DNA of 64,000 nucleotides from an uncultured candidate division WPS-2 bacterium (GCA_937927945.1 CALEYW010000089.1:1-64000), one strand, 5' to 3'; positions 9,103 through 17,389 are shown, counted from the first letter of the stretch. Notes: generated from the sequence alone by a model not told the origin. Program-made: numbers and translations.

Positions 9103-10008
9103 TCAGAGTTCTGTTCTGCGAGGGACACGTATCGCAAAGACTTCCGCACCTTCGATAGCGTACGGGGCGAAACGAAAATCGCGGATGCTTGCGATCGCTT
9201 CGGCCGCGAAATCGAGGAGTACGAAGTACCTAGGGCGACCGCCGTCATCGTCCGGATCGCAGACGAGAATCGACGGTCGGCCGTCGACAAACCCGGGGAC
9301 GAGGCGCCAGTCGTAGCCGAGCGCGTAGCGATGGAAGTACTCGCCGACCTCGACCCGGCCGCGCATTTGCAAACGATTGACGAGATCGAGCCGCACGTCG
9401 TCGGCGAGCATCGCGCGCACCGCATCGAAGTCACGCGCGTTGAAGAGGTTGACGTAGGCGTCGAGCCGCTCGGCGTCCGCTTCGCTTAGCGACGGCGGAG
9501 CGACGTCGTCGACTTTGCTCGAGAGGTCGCTTAGGCGCGCGCGTCCGCGTTGCAGCGCGGACTTCACCGCGGGGATCGTGCTCTCCATGATCTCGCTAGT
9601 CTCGGCGACCGAATAGCCGAGCACGTCACGCAGGATAACGCTTCCACGTTGAGGTGCGGGCAGGAGCATGAACGTGCGCAGGCTCGCCGCCACGACGAGG
9701 CGGTCGTGCAGCGGGTCCACCGGATCGACGATCATCTCCAACTCCTCGTCGGCGTGCGCCGCTTCGCGCCGCGCGCGGCGGCGCAAGAAGTCCAGCGCCG
9801 TATTGTGCGCGATACGGAACAACCATTTGTCGGGGCGGTCGAGCGGCCCGGAGTGCGGCAGTGCAGCCGTTGCCTTCAGCAACGCATCCTGCAACACGTC
9901 TTCACCGTCGATTACGGAACCCGTCATGCGCGCGCAGTAACGGTGCAAGCGGGGCCGCAGGTCCCCGACGAGTTGATCGAACTCGTCTCGGTCGAGTGCC
10001 TCTGACAC
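9103..10008 (-). CDS. ECF sigma factor with C-terminal SnoaL-like domain
   Basis: 301 residues. Region 2 spans about residues 15-85 (LHRYCARMTG, DGEDVLQDALLKA, WLFRIAHNTALDFLRRR) and region 4 about 100-165 (LPAPQRGSVILRDVLGYSVAE, IPAVKSALQRGRARL). The remaining ~120 residues (LDAYVNLFNARDFDAVRAML and onward) form a SnoaL_2/NTF2-like domain, as in ECF41-type and SigJ-type factors, where that domain can control sigma activity in place of an anti-sigma factor. The GTG start shares one base with the stop of the SDR gene upstream. In ECF41-like systems the partner is often a small redox or carboxymuconolactone protein; here it is an SDR. Confidence 0.88.
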   Translation of the reverse strand: MSEALDRDEFDQLVGDLRPRLHRYCARMTGSVIDGEDVLQDALLKATAALPHSGPLDRPDKWLFRIAHNTALDFLRRRARREAAHADEELEMIVDPVDPLHDRLVVAASLRTFMLLPAPQRGSVILRDVLGYSVAETSEIMESTIPAVKSALQRGRARLSDLSSKVDDVAPPSLSEADAERLDAYVNLFNARDFDAVRAMLADDVRLDLVNRLQMRGRVEVGEYFHRYALGYDWRLVPGFVDGRPSILVCDPDDDGGRPRYFVLLDFAAEAIASIRDFRFAPYAIEGAEVFAIRVPRRTEL

Positions 10009-10760
10009 TACCGGTCGAGCGACGTGATGCCGCTGCGCATCGTGAACCCGTAGGCAATGCCGTCCGCGTACTGCGGATCGGTCAACAGCGTCGCGACGTA
10101 ATCCCCGTAGGCGCGCTCCGACATCGGGAGCGGGATCTTCTGCGCGCGGTAGGCGTCGCCGCCGATGCCGAGGCGTCGCCCGTAGCCGTCGCAGACCTCG
10201 CGAACGATCGCTGTGTCACCGATCATCTGCAGCGGCACCAGTGCCTGGAAGCGGATGTCGAGCCCGCGCTCTTTCGCGAGATCGTTGGCGTCGTCGGCCA
10301 TGAACCATAGCATGCGCTTCGCTCCGGCGTAACTTCCCGAGAGTTTCGCGCCCACCATGGCCGCGCCGCTCGACGCGACCAGCACCCGGCTGCCGGGCGG
10401 CAGCGGCGTCTTCAAGGCCGCCTGAATCCCATGCAGCCCGGCTTTCACGTCGTTGTCCCAAACCACCGAGAACGCGTTCCAATCGAGTTGGTCGAGCGCA
10501 CCCATCACGGGCGTCGCGCCCGCGTTGAGAACCAACGCCGCCGGTTTGACGTCGGCGAGGACCTCGTCCATCACGGCGGGGTCGCTGGCATCGCCCGCCC
10601 GGACCGCGACGCCAAGTTGTTCGACCGTCGCCAGCGATTCCCGATCGCGTGCGAGGACAGTGACGCGTGCGCCGCGCGCCGCGAGCGCCTCGACGATGCC
10701 GCGACCGAGGCCGCGACTGCCGCCGGTGACCACGACGGCCTTGCTGGTGAGATCGTACAT
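10008..10760 (-). CDS. Short-chain dehydrogenase/reductase
   Basis: 250 residues with a Rossmann dinucleotide motif TGGSRGLGRGI near the N terminus, LNAGAT in place of NNAG, and an S-Y-K catalytic set likely formed by the serine of VASSGA and Tyr/Lys of SYAGAKRM. NAD(P)-dependent oxidoreductase; the substrate is unknown. It precedes and abuts the ECF sigma gene, so the two form one operon, and the sigma factor may be responsible for expressing it. Confidence 0.85.
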   Translation of the reverse strand: MYDLTSKAVVVTGGSRGLGRGIVEALAARGARVTVLARDRESLATVEQLGVAVRAGDASDPAVMDEVLADVKPAALVLNAGATPVMGALDQLDWNAFSVVWDNDVKAGLHGIQAALKTPLPPGSRVLVASSGAAMVGAKLSGSYAGAKRMLWFMADDANDLAKERGLDIRFQALVPLQMIGDTAIVREVCDGYGRRLGIGGDAYRAQKIPLPMSERAYGDYVATLLTDPQYADGIAYGFTMRSGITSLDR

Positions 10761-11105
10761 GAGCGCCCTTCCTTCATCGATGCCGGCGTCGTACGCCTGG
10801 CAACGCTAGGACGAATGAGCGACCGCGAACGAATCGGCCCCCCCGCGACAAGCTCACTCAAGGTCGCGTAGTCGGGAAATCTAAGAGAGCCCTCCGTATT
10901 CCACCAGGCCCGGCCTCCGGCGCCGGCCAATGGGAACGCCGCGATGGGCTCTTGCCATCCGACCGTTCGGTCGACGTTGCGGTGCGCTCACCGGTTTGAT
11001 GGGGACGAGTGCCGTCACACTCGACCGCCAACACCGGGCGGTCACCCGCGTCGGTGATCCCGATACGTCGACGGTGATCGGCATCGTGCCAAGAAGGAGT
11101 TTCCG
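10761..11105 (+). other. Intergenic region between divergent genes, with a palindrome
   Basis: 345 bases without a gene, between the divergent SDR and EthD-like genes. It contains the inverted repeat CGACCG-TT-CGGTCG at 10960-10973, a plausible operator. The ribosome binding site for the EthD-like gene (AAGGAG) is at its right edge. I see no other reading frame with coding character. Confidence 0.5.
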
Positions 11106-11414
11106 TTGGGCGCTCAAGTTCTCGTGCTGTACAACACGCCGGCCGATCCGACCGCGTTCGAGCAGTACTATCACGGTACGCACATCCCGATTGTCAAGCG
11201 CATGCCGGGTTTACGATCGTACGTCATCAGCAAAGGCCCGCTCGCGACCGGGAGCGGCGCCAACTATTATCTCGTCGCAGTCCTCACGTTCGATTCGATG
11301 GATGCGATTCAAGCCGCGATGCGGTCGCCGGAGGGCCAAGCGACGGTTGCAGACGTTCCGAAATTCGCAACGGGCGGCGTCACCATATTGATGTACGAAA
11401 CGCAGAACGTCTAG
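11106..11414 (+). CDS. EthD-family small protein
   Basis: 102 residues matching the EthD fold (dimeric alpha-beta barrel): LVLYNTPADPTAFEQYY near the start, the conserved HIPIVKRMPGL core, and a TFDSMDAIQAAM segment. Family members are small and often act as partners of oxidative catabolic enzymes, though most have no proven activity. The start is TTG 11106, placed six bases after the GGAG of AAGGAGTTTCCG. It is divergent from the SDR/sigma operon. Confidence 0.8.
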   Translation: MGAQVLVLYNTPADPTAFEQYYHGTHIPIVKRMPGLRSYVISKGPLATGSGANYYLVAVLTFDSMDAIQAAMRSPEGQATVADVPKFATGGVTILMYETQNV

Positions 11415-11449
11415 GGCCCCTCACCAGGACCGGCTCGGGCATCAGGCCG

Positions 11450-11504
11450 GTGCAGCTCCGGACGATTCGCGCTATCGCGAACGAGGCACCGACCTGAGCT
11501 GCAC
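11450..11504. other. Nested inverted repeats in a convergent intergenic spacer
   Basis: GTGCAGCTC (11450-11458) pairs perfectly with GAGCTGCAC (11496-11504). Inside lies a second perfect hairpin, TTCGCG-CTAT-CGCGAA (11466-11481). The spacer separates a plus-strand gene ending at 11414 from a minus-strand gene ending at 11516, so a bidirectional terminator is the simplest reading, but there is no T-tract on either side. A structured RNA is the alternative. Confidence 0.45.
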
Positions 11505-11515
11505 ACGCCTGCTGG

Positions 11516-11785
11516 CTACCCGCCGCCGTCGCCGCTGAGGGGCGGCATGAGGACGCGCAGTTCCAGCTGCTGCCGGATCACCTCCTGATCCATCGGGTGA
11601 GCGGGCCGTCCGCCGCTGACGGCTTGTTGCTGCCGCGCGCGGCGTCTGGATGGGGCGGCGGCGGCGGCGGCCGCAATGGGTGCCGGTGCCGCGCGAACCG
11701 TGTCCGGCGCAGCGGTCGAAGCGGGCGCAGCGGGCGCCGCGAGCGTGGCGATCACGATCGCCGTGGTGCCGAAGAACGGAAGCAT
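11516..11785 (-). CDS. Small protein with N-terminal hydrophobic segment and PP-GGG tail
   Basis: 89 residues. A hydrophobic N terminus (LPFFGTTAIVIATLAAPAA) could be a signal peptide or membrane anchor. An Ala/Pro-rich linker and a basic patch (SRRRARQQQ) follow, then a polar C terminus ending MPPLSGDGGG. The end follows the same pattern as the protein encoded just upstream: DQ, 13 residues, PP, 3-4 residues, GGG. It begins four bases after the stop of that ORF, so the two look co-translated. Function unknown. Confidence 0.5.
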   Translation of the reverse strand: MLPFFGTTAIVIATLAAPAAPASTAAPDTVRAAPAPIAAAAAAAPSRRRARQQQAVSGGRPAHPMDQEVIRQQLELRVLMPPLSGDGGG

Positions 11786-11789
11786 CGCG

Positions 11790-11960
11790 TCAGCCCCCGC
11801 CTGTCACGATCGGCGGATTGATTCGGTCCAGCTCGTCTTGCCATGCGCGCGTCATCTGATCGACGGTCAACGCCTTGGAATAGTCGGGATGGAACGTGCG
11901 GTCAGCTCGCTTGTCGGGTTGCTGCGGCGGCGCGGAATTCGCAATGCCGATGACGCGCAT
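11790..11960 (-). CDS. Small 56-residue ORF with PP-GGG tail
   Basis: A 56-residue frame, MRVIGIANSAPPQQ to the end NPPIVTGGG, with mostly G/C third positions. It sits between two other small ORFs on the same strand with 3- and 4-base gaps. Its C-terminal 25 residues (TVDQMTRAWQDELDR, then INPPIVTGGG) share the DQ-13 residues-PP-GGG layout with the following ORF. No signal peptide is visible. There is no strong ribosome binding site, so it may depend on coupling. Not recognised. Confidence 0.45.
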   Translation of the reverse strand: MRVIGIANSAPPQQPDKRADRTFHPDYSKALTVDQMTRAWQDELDRINPPIVTGGG

Positions 11961-11963
11961 CTG

Positions 11964-12092
11964 TTATGCCACAGGGGTGTCTGTAACGAGCGTGCCGACG
12001 ACGCGGCCATCCGCATCGACGACCGTGTACTGTGCCCCGGCGGCGACCAATATCGCAGCCGCGGCGGCTTTAAAGTGTGGATTCACGAACAT
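11964..12092 (-). CDS. Small 42-residue ORF, first of a tandem trio
   Basis: A 42-residue frame, MFVNPHFKAAAAA to TLVTDTPVA. AAGGAG lies only one base before the ATG at 12092, so the true start may be the in-frame GTG at 12086, which gives normal spacing and 40 residues. An Ala-rich hydrophobic helix is followed by YTVVDADGRVVGT, which looks like a beta-hairpin. It is three bases upstream of the next small ORF. Not recognised. Confidence 0.4.
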   Translation of the reverse strand: MFVNPHFKAAAAAILVAAGAQYTVVDADGRVVGTLVTDTPVA

Positions 12093-12200
12093 TCTCCTTG
12101 GATGCTGCACCGCAAGCGGTACGTCGCCGATGAGATATCGGATCGCCCGTTACAAGGGAGATCGCCGCTGCTCGTTGCGTCCTCAGCGGCAGCGGCGGCG

Positions 12201-12206
12201 TATACC
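12201..12206 (+). promoter_or_regulatory. -10-like hexamer for a leaderless start
   Basis: TATACC at 12201-12206 lies 8 bases before the ATG at 12215, so transcription would begin at or next to the start codon. No ribosome binding site is visible. Confidence 0.4.
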
Positions 12207-12214
12207 GTGCAGTC

Positions 12215-12646
12215 ATGCAACACATCTTCTCGATCATCGCCGCCGCCGGCGCGCTGACGATGCCGCAAACGGGCATCGCGACGAGCCCGCCCGTTGCCGT
12301 CAGCACGTGCGCGGTCAGCGATATCTACGATCCTGCGATCAGCGCCGAGTACTTCCCGCCGCTCTCGCATCGCATACTGCAGCTCACGTTTACCAACACG
12401 AGTGACTCGATCGCGACGCAAGTGACGTTCGACGTCGCGCACGGCGGAGACCATACGCTCGTGATGGACCGCGGCCGCTCCAGCAAGGCTGTGCCGATCG
12501 CGCACCGCTTCGACGACGACTTCGGCGGCGGATACAGCGGCGCTCCGGACGTGTGCGCCGTCGTAGGGATCACGTTCGCCGACGGTCGCCGATGGACCGC
12601 ACCGGGTTCCGGTACGGCGACAGCCGCGGCGTTCCCGAACCGGTGA
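12215..12646 (+). CDS. Small secreted protein of unknown function
   Basis: 143 residues. The N terminus (MQHIFSIIAAAGALTMPQTG) is a probable signal peptide. The mature part is beta-rich with two cysteines (STCAVSD and DVCAVVG), which could form one disulfide. The segment LQLTFTNTSDSIATQVTF resembles an extracellular Ig-like sandwich strand pattern. No domain was recognised. The ATG follows a -10-like TATACC by 8 bases, consistent with leaderless expression. It is divergent from the small-ORF trio. Confidence 0.65.
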   Translation: MQHIFSIIAAAGALTMPQTGIATSPPVAVSTCAVSDIYDPAISAEYFPPLSHRILQLTFTNTSDSIATQVTFDVAHGGDHTLVMDRGRSSKAVPIAHRFDDDFGGGYSGAPDVCAVVGITFADGRRWTAPGSGTATAAAFPNR

Positions 12647-12696
12647 ACGTGCCGGCGGCGTATCTCTTGTGTTGAGTCATCCCATCTTCAGAGCGT

Positions 12697-13445
12697 TCAC
12701 GACTCGTTCACGGCGAGCGGCGGCGCGTTTGCTGCGAGCCGCGCCAGCGCCTGCGCCGACGCGCTCCCGGCCTCGGCGTGATAGATGACCAGGATCTGCC
12801 CGTCCGTGTCGGGCAGCGACAGCTTCTCGAAGCGCAGGTCGAACCGGCCGATGCGCGGATGCATGAAGATGCTCGTCCCGCTCTTGCGCGCGCGCACGTC
12901 GTGACGGGCCCAGAGCCGGCGAAAGACCTCGCTGCGGACCGATAACTCGCCGACGAGTTCGGCGAGAGCAGGATCATCGACGTCGGGCCCGACGAGCGCC
13001 CGCATGCCGGCGACCGTTGCGGCGGCAGTCCGTTCCCAGCCGTCGTCGTACAGGGCGCGCACGCCGGGATCGAGGAAGAGCGCGCGCACGAGGTTGACGC
13101 CCGGCGTGTAGATTGGGGGAGAGCGCGGTCGCGAGTGGGTTTGCGGTGAGCACGTCCATGAGTCGGCCGTGCACGAGCGCGGGCGTCAGCGTCCACGATG
13201 CGACGAGTTGCTGGATCCCGGCTGCACGTGTTCGGCGCGGCGCGCCGTGCGGCGGCGGCGAGCCGCGGGATGCGCGAGCTGGTGCGCAGATAGTAGTCGG
13301 CGCTGATGCCCGCGAGCATCGCGAGCTCCTCGCGGCGCAGGCCCGGGACGCGGCGGCGCCCGATCGCGTGCAGACTGACGTCCAGCGGCCGCAGCAATTC
13401 GCGGTGCGCTCGGAGATATTCGCCGATGCGGTTACGGCTCTCCAT
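12697..13445 (-). pseudogene. Decayed XRE/MmyB-type transcriptional regulator
   Basis: Three pieces of one MmyB-family regulator lie in three frames. The N terminus (MESRNRIGEYLRAHRE to LAGISADYYLR, the helix-turn-helix) runs from 13445 to about 13288. The middle (IQQLVASWTLTPALVHGR onward) lies in a second frame. The ligand-binding-domain end (VRALFLDPGVRALYDDGW onward) is in a third frame ending at 12697. The second shift falls on a run of five G at 13115-13119; removing one base restores IYTPGVNLVRALFLDP. Between the first two pieces about 30-40 family-conserved residues are missing, so this is a deletion and not just a miscalled base. An intact paralogue lies at 39939-40778. Confidence 0.7.
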
Positions 13446-13552
13446 GCCCTGGAGGATACGCGCGCCGCGGCCCGCGAGCCTGGCCGTGCTGCTCCCAGGA
13501 TCGCCACGGCACTGGTTCCTCGCGCCGGCAAGCCCGATACTGGGTTCGCATC

Positions 13553-13651
13553 ATGACACGCATCACGACACCCTTCGGGTTCCATTCCGCCGCCGAGGTC
13601 GCCGCGGGCGTGGCGGGGCTCTGGGACGTCTCGGTGGGGCGACTGAGCTGA
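13553..13651 (+). pseudogene. N-terminal stub of a short-chain dehydrogenase
   Basis: 32 codons: MTRITTPFGFHSAAEVAAG is the characteristic opening of a class of SDRs that normally continue into the Rossmann GASGIG motif. Here the frame runs into unrelated sequence (VAGLWDVSVGRLS) and stops. The stop overlaps the ATG of the next gene (TGATG at 13649-13653). It is divergent from the decayed MmyB regulator, the usual arrangement for an MmyB-regulated SDR. I infer a deletion that joined the stub to the following gene. Confidence 0.6.
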
Positions 13652-14686
13652 TGAAGGCTTGGCAGTTGGAGCGGCTTGGCGCAGAGCTCCGCTTGAAGGA
13701 CGTGCGCAAGCCGGAGCCGCGCCCCGGCAGCGTGCTCGTGCGGATCAAGGCGTCATCGCTGATGTCGTACTTGAAAGCGTACGTCGAGGGCAAGTTGCCG
13801 ATCTACAACCCGCCTCCTGACGCGTTCACTCTTGGGACCAATGCGGTAGGTGTAGTCGAGGCGGTCGGCCGCGATGTTTGGCACCTCAAGCCGGGTCAGA
13901 TCCGGCGCAGATCCTCATTGGACTCACCTCGGACTCACCTCGATCGGCGCAGGCGCGGAACCCGTTCTGGCGGGCTGGCCGGACGGAACCCTCGCCGAAT
14001 ACGCGCTGATACCCGTCGAGGCCGTTACGCTCGCGGAGGGCCTGGACGATGTCGACGACGCTCAGCTTGCAGTCCTCAGTCGCGGCATCGTCCCGTTCGG
14101 GGGCCTGCTCCGCGGCCGGCTCGCGGCGGGTGAGACGCTTATCGTGACCGGAGCAACGGGTGCGTACGGCACTGCCGCCGTGCTGCTCGGGATCGCGATG
14201 GGTGCGAGTCGCGTGATCGCTGCCGGCCGCAATCCGGTGGCGTTAGAAGCGGTCGCACGCGCCGGCGGGTCACGGGTGTCGTCGGTGGCATTGACGGGCG
14301 ACGTAGAGGCAGACGTGAGCGAGCTCCGTGCGGCCTCGGGCGGTGGGGCGCACATGGCGTTCGACATGGTTGGAGGGGCTGCTGATCCGAACGCGACACT
14401 TGCGGCGCTTCGCAGCCTGCGTCGTGGCGGCAGGCTCGTGCTGATGGGGAGCATGACCACCGAGTTGCCGGTGCCCTACACTGCGGTGATGCTGAACAAC
14501 CTCGAGATTTTGGGCCAGTTCATGTATCCGGTGGATGCCTATCGACGGTTGCTCGACGTGTTGCGGAGCGGGCTGCTCGACATCAGCCCGATCCGCCCGC
14601 GTGTGTACCCGCTCGCTGCGCTGCCGGAAGCCATGGAAGCCGCAGCCGCGGCGGGCAGTCTCGAATGTATCGTAGTGCAGCCGTAG
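13651..14686 (+). pseudogene. Decayed zinc-free alcohol dehydrogenase/quinone oxidoreductase-like gene
   Basis: The N-terminal GroES-like domain (MKAWQLERLGAELRLKDVRK to DVWHLKPGQ) reads in one frame to about 13898. The Rossmann half (LTSIGAGAEPVLAGWPDGTLAEYALIP, then VTGATGAYGTAAVLLGIAMGASRVIAAG) reads in another frame to 14686. Two lesions explain this. About 15-20 codons are missing between KPGQ and DPAQILIGLTS. An 11-base tandem duplication at 13920-13941 then shifts the frame again. MDR-family enzymes of this type use NADPH; this copy cannot make one full chain. Confidence 0.75.
13920..13941. repeat. 11-base tandem duplication that breaks a reading frame
   Basis: GGACTCACCTC occurs twice back to back (13920-13930 and 13931-13941). 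Removing one copy restores the continuous reading ILIGLTSIGAGAEPVLAG expected for the dehydrogenase, so the duplication is the frameshifting lesion. Confidence 0.85.
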
Positions 14687-14720
14687 CGCTGCGTGCGGTG
14701 CTACGGCTGCAATTGCGCCA

Positions 14721-16202
14721 TCAGCAGTCGTAGTACAGATAGAACTCGTATGGGTGCGGCCGGATCTCGACGGGCTTGAGTTCGCGTTCCGTCTTGTAGT
14801 CGATCCAAAGATCGATGAAGTCGTCCGTGAAGACGCCGCCTTCCGTCAAGTACGCATGATCGTTCTTCAACGCTTCGAGCGATTCACGCAAGCTGCCCGG
14901 AACGGAGCGTATCTTCGCTGCTTTTTCCGGCGGCAGCTCGTAGGTGTTTTCGTCGAGCGGACCAAAACCGGCGGCAACCGGGTCGATCTCGCGTTTGATG
15001 CCGTCGAGCCCGGCGCACAAGAGCGCCGAAAACGCGAGATACGGATTGCACGACGGATCGGGCGGGCGGAATTCCAGGCGCTTGGCCTTCGGGTTGCCCT
15101 GGTAGTACATCGGAATGCGAACTGCCGCCGAGCGGTTGCGCGCCGAGAATGCGACGTTCACCGGTGCTTCGTAATGCGGAACCAGGCGTTTGTACGAGTT
15201 CGTCGTCGGCGCGCAGATCGCCAGCAGCGAATCAACGTGGCTCAATAGGCCGCCGATGTACCACAGCATCATCTGCGAGCACTCGGCATATCCGTCCTTG
15301 TCGTAGAAGAGCGGCTGACCGTCGTTCCAAAGCGATTGATGGACGTGCATGCCGGAGCCGTTGTCACCGAAGACCGGCTTCGGCATAAACGTCACCGTCT
15401 TGCCGTGACGCGCGGCGACATTCTTTACGACGTACTTGTACGACATCATGTTGTCGGCCATCTTCGTCAGCGAATCGAAGCGCATGTCGATTTCGGCCTG
15501 GCCGGCACTGCCGACTTCGTGGTGCTGCATCTCGACGCTGATACCCCACTCTTTGAGTACGAGCGCGGTTTCCGAGCGAACATCCATCAACGTATCCGAC
15601 GGAGGTACCGGGAAGTAGCCTTCCTTCGGGCGGATCGTGTAACCGCGGCCCTGCGTATCGCTGTTCCAACTCGCTTCGTGCGAGTCGATCTCGTAGGACG
15701 CACGATGCATGTCGCTGTTGTACGAGACGCGATCGAAATAATAAAATTCAGCCTCAGGGCCGAAGTATGCGGTCGTCGCGATCCCGGTGTCCTTGAGGTA
15801 TTGCTCGGCTCTCCGAGCGATGTTTCTCGGGTCCCGGTGATACAGCTCCCCCGCGATCGGATCGAACACGTCGCAGATCAACGAAAGCGTCGGAGTAGCG
15901 CAAAACGTATCGATCTGCGCCGTTGTTAGGTCGGGCTTGAGGATCATGTCGGACTCTTGGATCGCCTGGAAGCCGCGAATGCTCGAGCCGTCGAAACCGG
16001 TGCCGGCGATCAGCGCATCCTCGTCCATCGCGTCGGCCGGGACCGACGTGTGTTGCCATGTGCCGGGAACGTCGGTGAATTTCAAGTCCACCATCTTCAC
16101 GCCGGTACGCTTCATGAACTCGACGAGCTCCGTTGGAGAAGTTCCCGCCGCTTTACCGTTGGTTGGTGCACTGACTCCGACGGTCTCGTCTGTCGTTGCC
16201 AC
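14721..16202 (-). CDS. glnA: Glutamine synthetase, type I
   Basis: 493 residues, GSI length. Visible motifs are DGSSIRGFQAIQESDM, the metal and glutamate site GPEAEFYYFD, the ATP-binding KPVFGDNGSGMHVHQSLW, NSYKRLVPHYEAPVN and RSAAVRIPM. The Tyr adenylylation loop reads NTYELPPEK, with the Tyr near residue 421, so control by adenylylation is possible. It makes glutamine from glutamate, ammonia and ATP in the cytoplasm. The start is GTG 16202 with GGAGG-rich sequence upstream; the N-terminal ~20 residues are a low-complexity extension. It is a single gene, with no glnB or nitrogen regulator nearby. Confidence 0.97.
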   Translation of the reverse strand: MATTDETVGVSAPTNGKAAGTSPTELVEFMKRTGVKMVDLKFTDVPGTWQHTSVPADAMDEDALIAGTGFDGSSIRGFQAIQESDMILKPDLTTAQIDTFCATPTLSLICDVFDPIAGELYHRDPRNIARRAEQYLKDTGIATTAYFGPEAEFYYFDRVSYNSDMHRASYEIDSHEASWNSDTQGRGYTIRPKEGYFPVPPSDTLMDVRSETALVLKEWGISVEMQHHEVGSAGQAEIDMRFDSLTKMADNMMSYKYVVKNVAARHGKTVTFMPKPVFGDNGSGMHVHQSLWNDGQPLFYDKDGYAECSQMMLWYIGGLLSHVDSLLAICAPTTNSYKRLVPHYEAPVNVAFSARNRSAAVRIPMYYQGNPKAKRLEFRPPDPSCNPYLAFSALLCAGLDGIKREIDPVAAGFGPLDENTYELPPEKAAKIRSVPGSLRESLEALKNDHAYLTEGGVFTDDFIDLWIDYKTERELKPVEIRPHPYEFYLYYDC

Positions 16203-16417
16203 TATCCAAACCCTCCGTCTACACCCTCCTTGTGTCTGCGCCCGAACGTCGTGCGGGCGAGCTCCAGAAAATCAAACGTTCGGAGTTGGCGGCATCGCCG
16301 CCATTAGCCACCGGGTACGGCGTTTGGCAGCGGAATTGGACGAGAAGCCCACGCGAGAGGACGGCGATGGCGCTTGCATAGTAACCGGCCTAGCGCCGTT
16401 ACGCGAACCCTCGCGCG

Positions 16418-17254
16418 TCAGTGGGCCGACCAGCCTCCGTCGATAGGGATCGCGGTGCCGGTGATCGATGCTGCGTAGTCGCTGCACAGGAACGCGCAGA
16501 GCGCGCCGACTTCGGCCGGTTCGATGAAGCGGCGGGTCGGCATTGCCGAGAGGAAGGCGCGTTCGAGCGCTTCGTCTTCGCTGATTCCGCCGCCGAAGGA
16601 GTGCGCGAGATCCGCGGCCTGACCGCGAACGAGGTCGGTCATTACCGCGCCGGGACAGATCGCGTTGGCGGTGATGCCGAGCGCCGCGCCTTCGAGCGCG
16701 CTCACCTTGGTGAGCCCGACGACGCCGTGCTTCGCCGCGACGTACGCGGCCTTGTACGGTGACGCCACGATGCCGTGCACGCTCGCGATGTTGACGATAC
16801 GTCCGCGTCCGCGCGCGACCAGATGCGGCCAAGCAGCTTTGGTGGCGTAGAAGAGCGCGTCGAGATCGATCGCTCGCACGTCGCTCCACTTCGCATCCGG
16901 AAAGTCGGCGATCGGCGAGACGAATTGCACGCCCGCGTTGTTCACCAAGTGATCGAGCCCGCCGAGCCGGCCTGCCGCGGAGACGATCGTGCGCTGTACG
17001 GCCTCGGGATCGCGTACGTCGCAGGCGATCGCGCACGTCGCGACGCCGAGCTCCGTCTCGAGCGCCCGTGCGGCGGTCGTCGCCGCTGCGAGATCGATGT
17101 CGACGACCGCGACGTCCGACCCGGCGCGGGCCAGCGCCTCGGCGCAGGCCCGGCCGATTCCGCGGGCTCCGCCCGTCACCACGCTGATGCGACCACGAAG
17201 GTCGATCGGAAGGCCGGCCACCTCGACGTGCGTTCCGGTGTGGATGGTGGACAC
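16418..17254 (-). CDS. 3-hydroxybutyrate-dehydrogenase-like short-chain dehydrogenase
   Basis: 278 residues with the SDR motif TGGARGIGRACAEAL, NNAG in LVNNAGVQFV, the catalytic Ser in NIASVHG and the YVAAKHG Tyr/Lys pair. The segments IVASPYKAAYVAAKHGVVGL and ITANAICPGAVMTDLV closely resemble D-3-hydroxybutyrate dehydrogenase (BdhA/HbdH), which converts 3-hydroxybutyrate to acetoacetate with NAD. About 15 extra N-terminal residues precede the usual start. GTG 17254 is preceded by GAGGAGC. It stands alone between glnA and a divergent hydrolase gene. I regard the substrate as likely, not certain. Confidence 0.8.
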   Translation of the reverse strand: MSTIHTGTHVEVAGLPIDLRGRISVVTGGARGIGRACAEALARAGSDVAVVDIDLAAATTAARALETELGVATCAIACDVRDPEAVQRTIVSAAGRLGGLDHLVNNAGVQFVSPIADFPDAKWSDVRAIDLDALFYATKAAWPHLVARGRGRIVNIASVHGIVASPYKAAYVAAKHGVVGLTKVSALEGAALGITANAICPGAVMTDLVRGQAADLAHSFGGGISEDEALERAFLSAMPTRRFIEPAEVGALCAFLCSDYAASITGTAIPIDGGWSAH

Positions 17255-17389
17255 AACGATGCTCCTCGTGGATATGGGATCAACCCCGGTCGAATACCGC
17301 GGGAAGAGTCTCTCCTATCATCGCACGGGCGCGCTACCCCCGAACGGAGGTACTTTCTTTCGCCGTGATATGGTAGTGAAGAAGCGATC

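Noticed and set aside
16203..16417. Possible riboswitch or small gene in the spacer upstream of glnA
   Set aside because: No conserved fold or coding frame was recognisable, and I could not align it to a known glutamine riboswitch.
17341..17380. Possible third copy of the TTACCTCC element (GGTACTTTCTTTCG) upstream of the beta-lactamase-like gene
   Set aside because: Only part of the left block fits, and no GATAnT lies at the 33-base spacing; it would fall inside the coding region.
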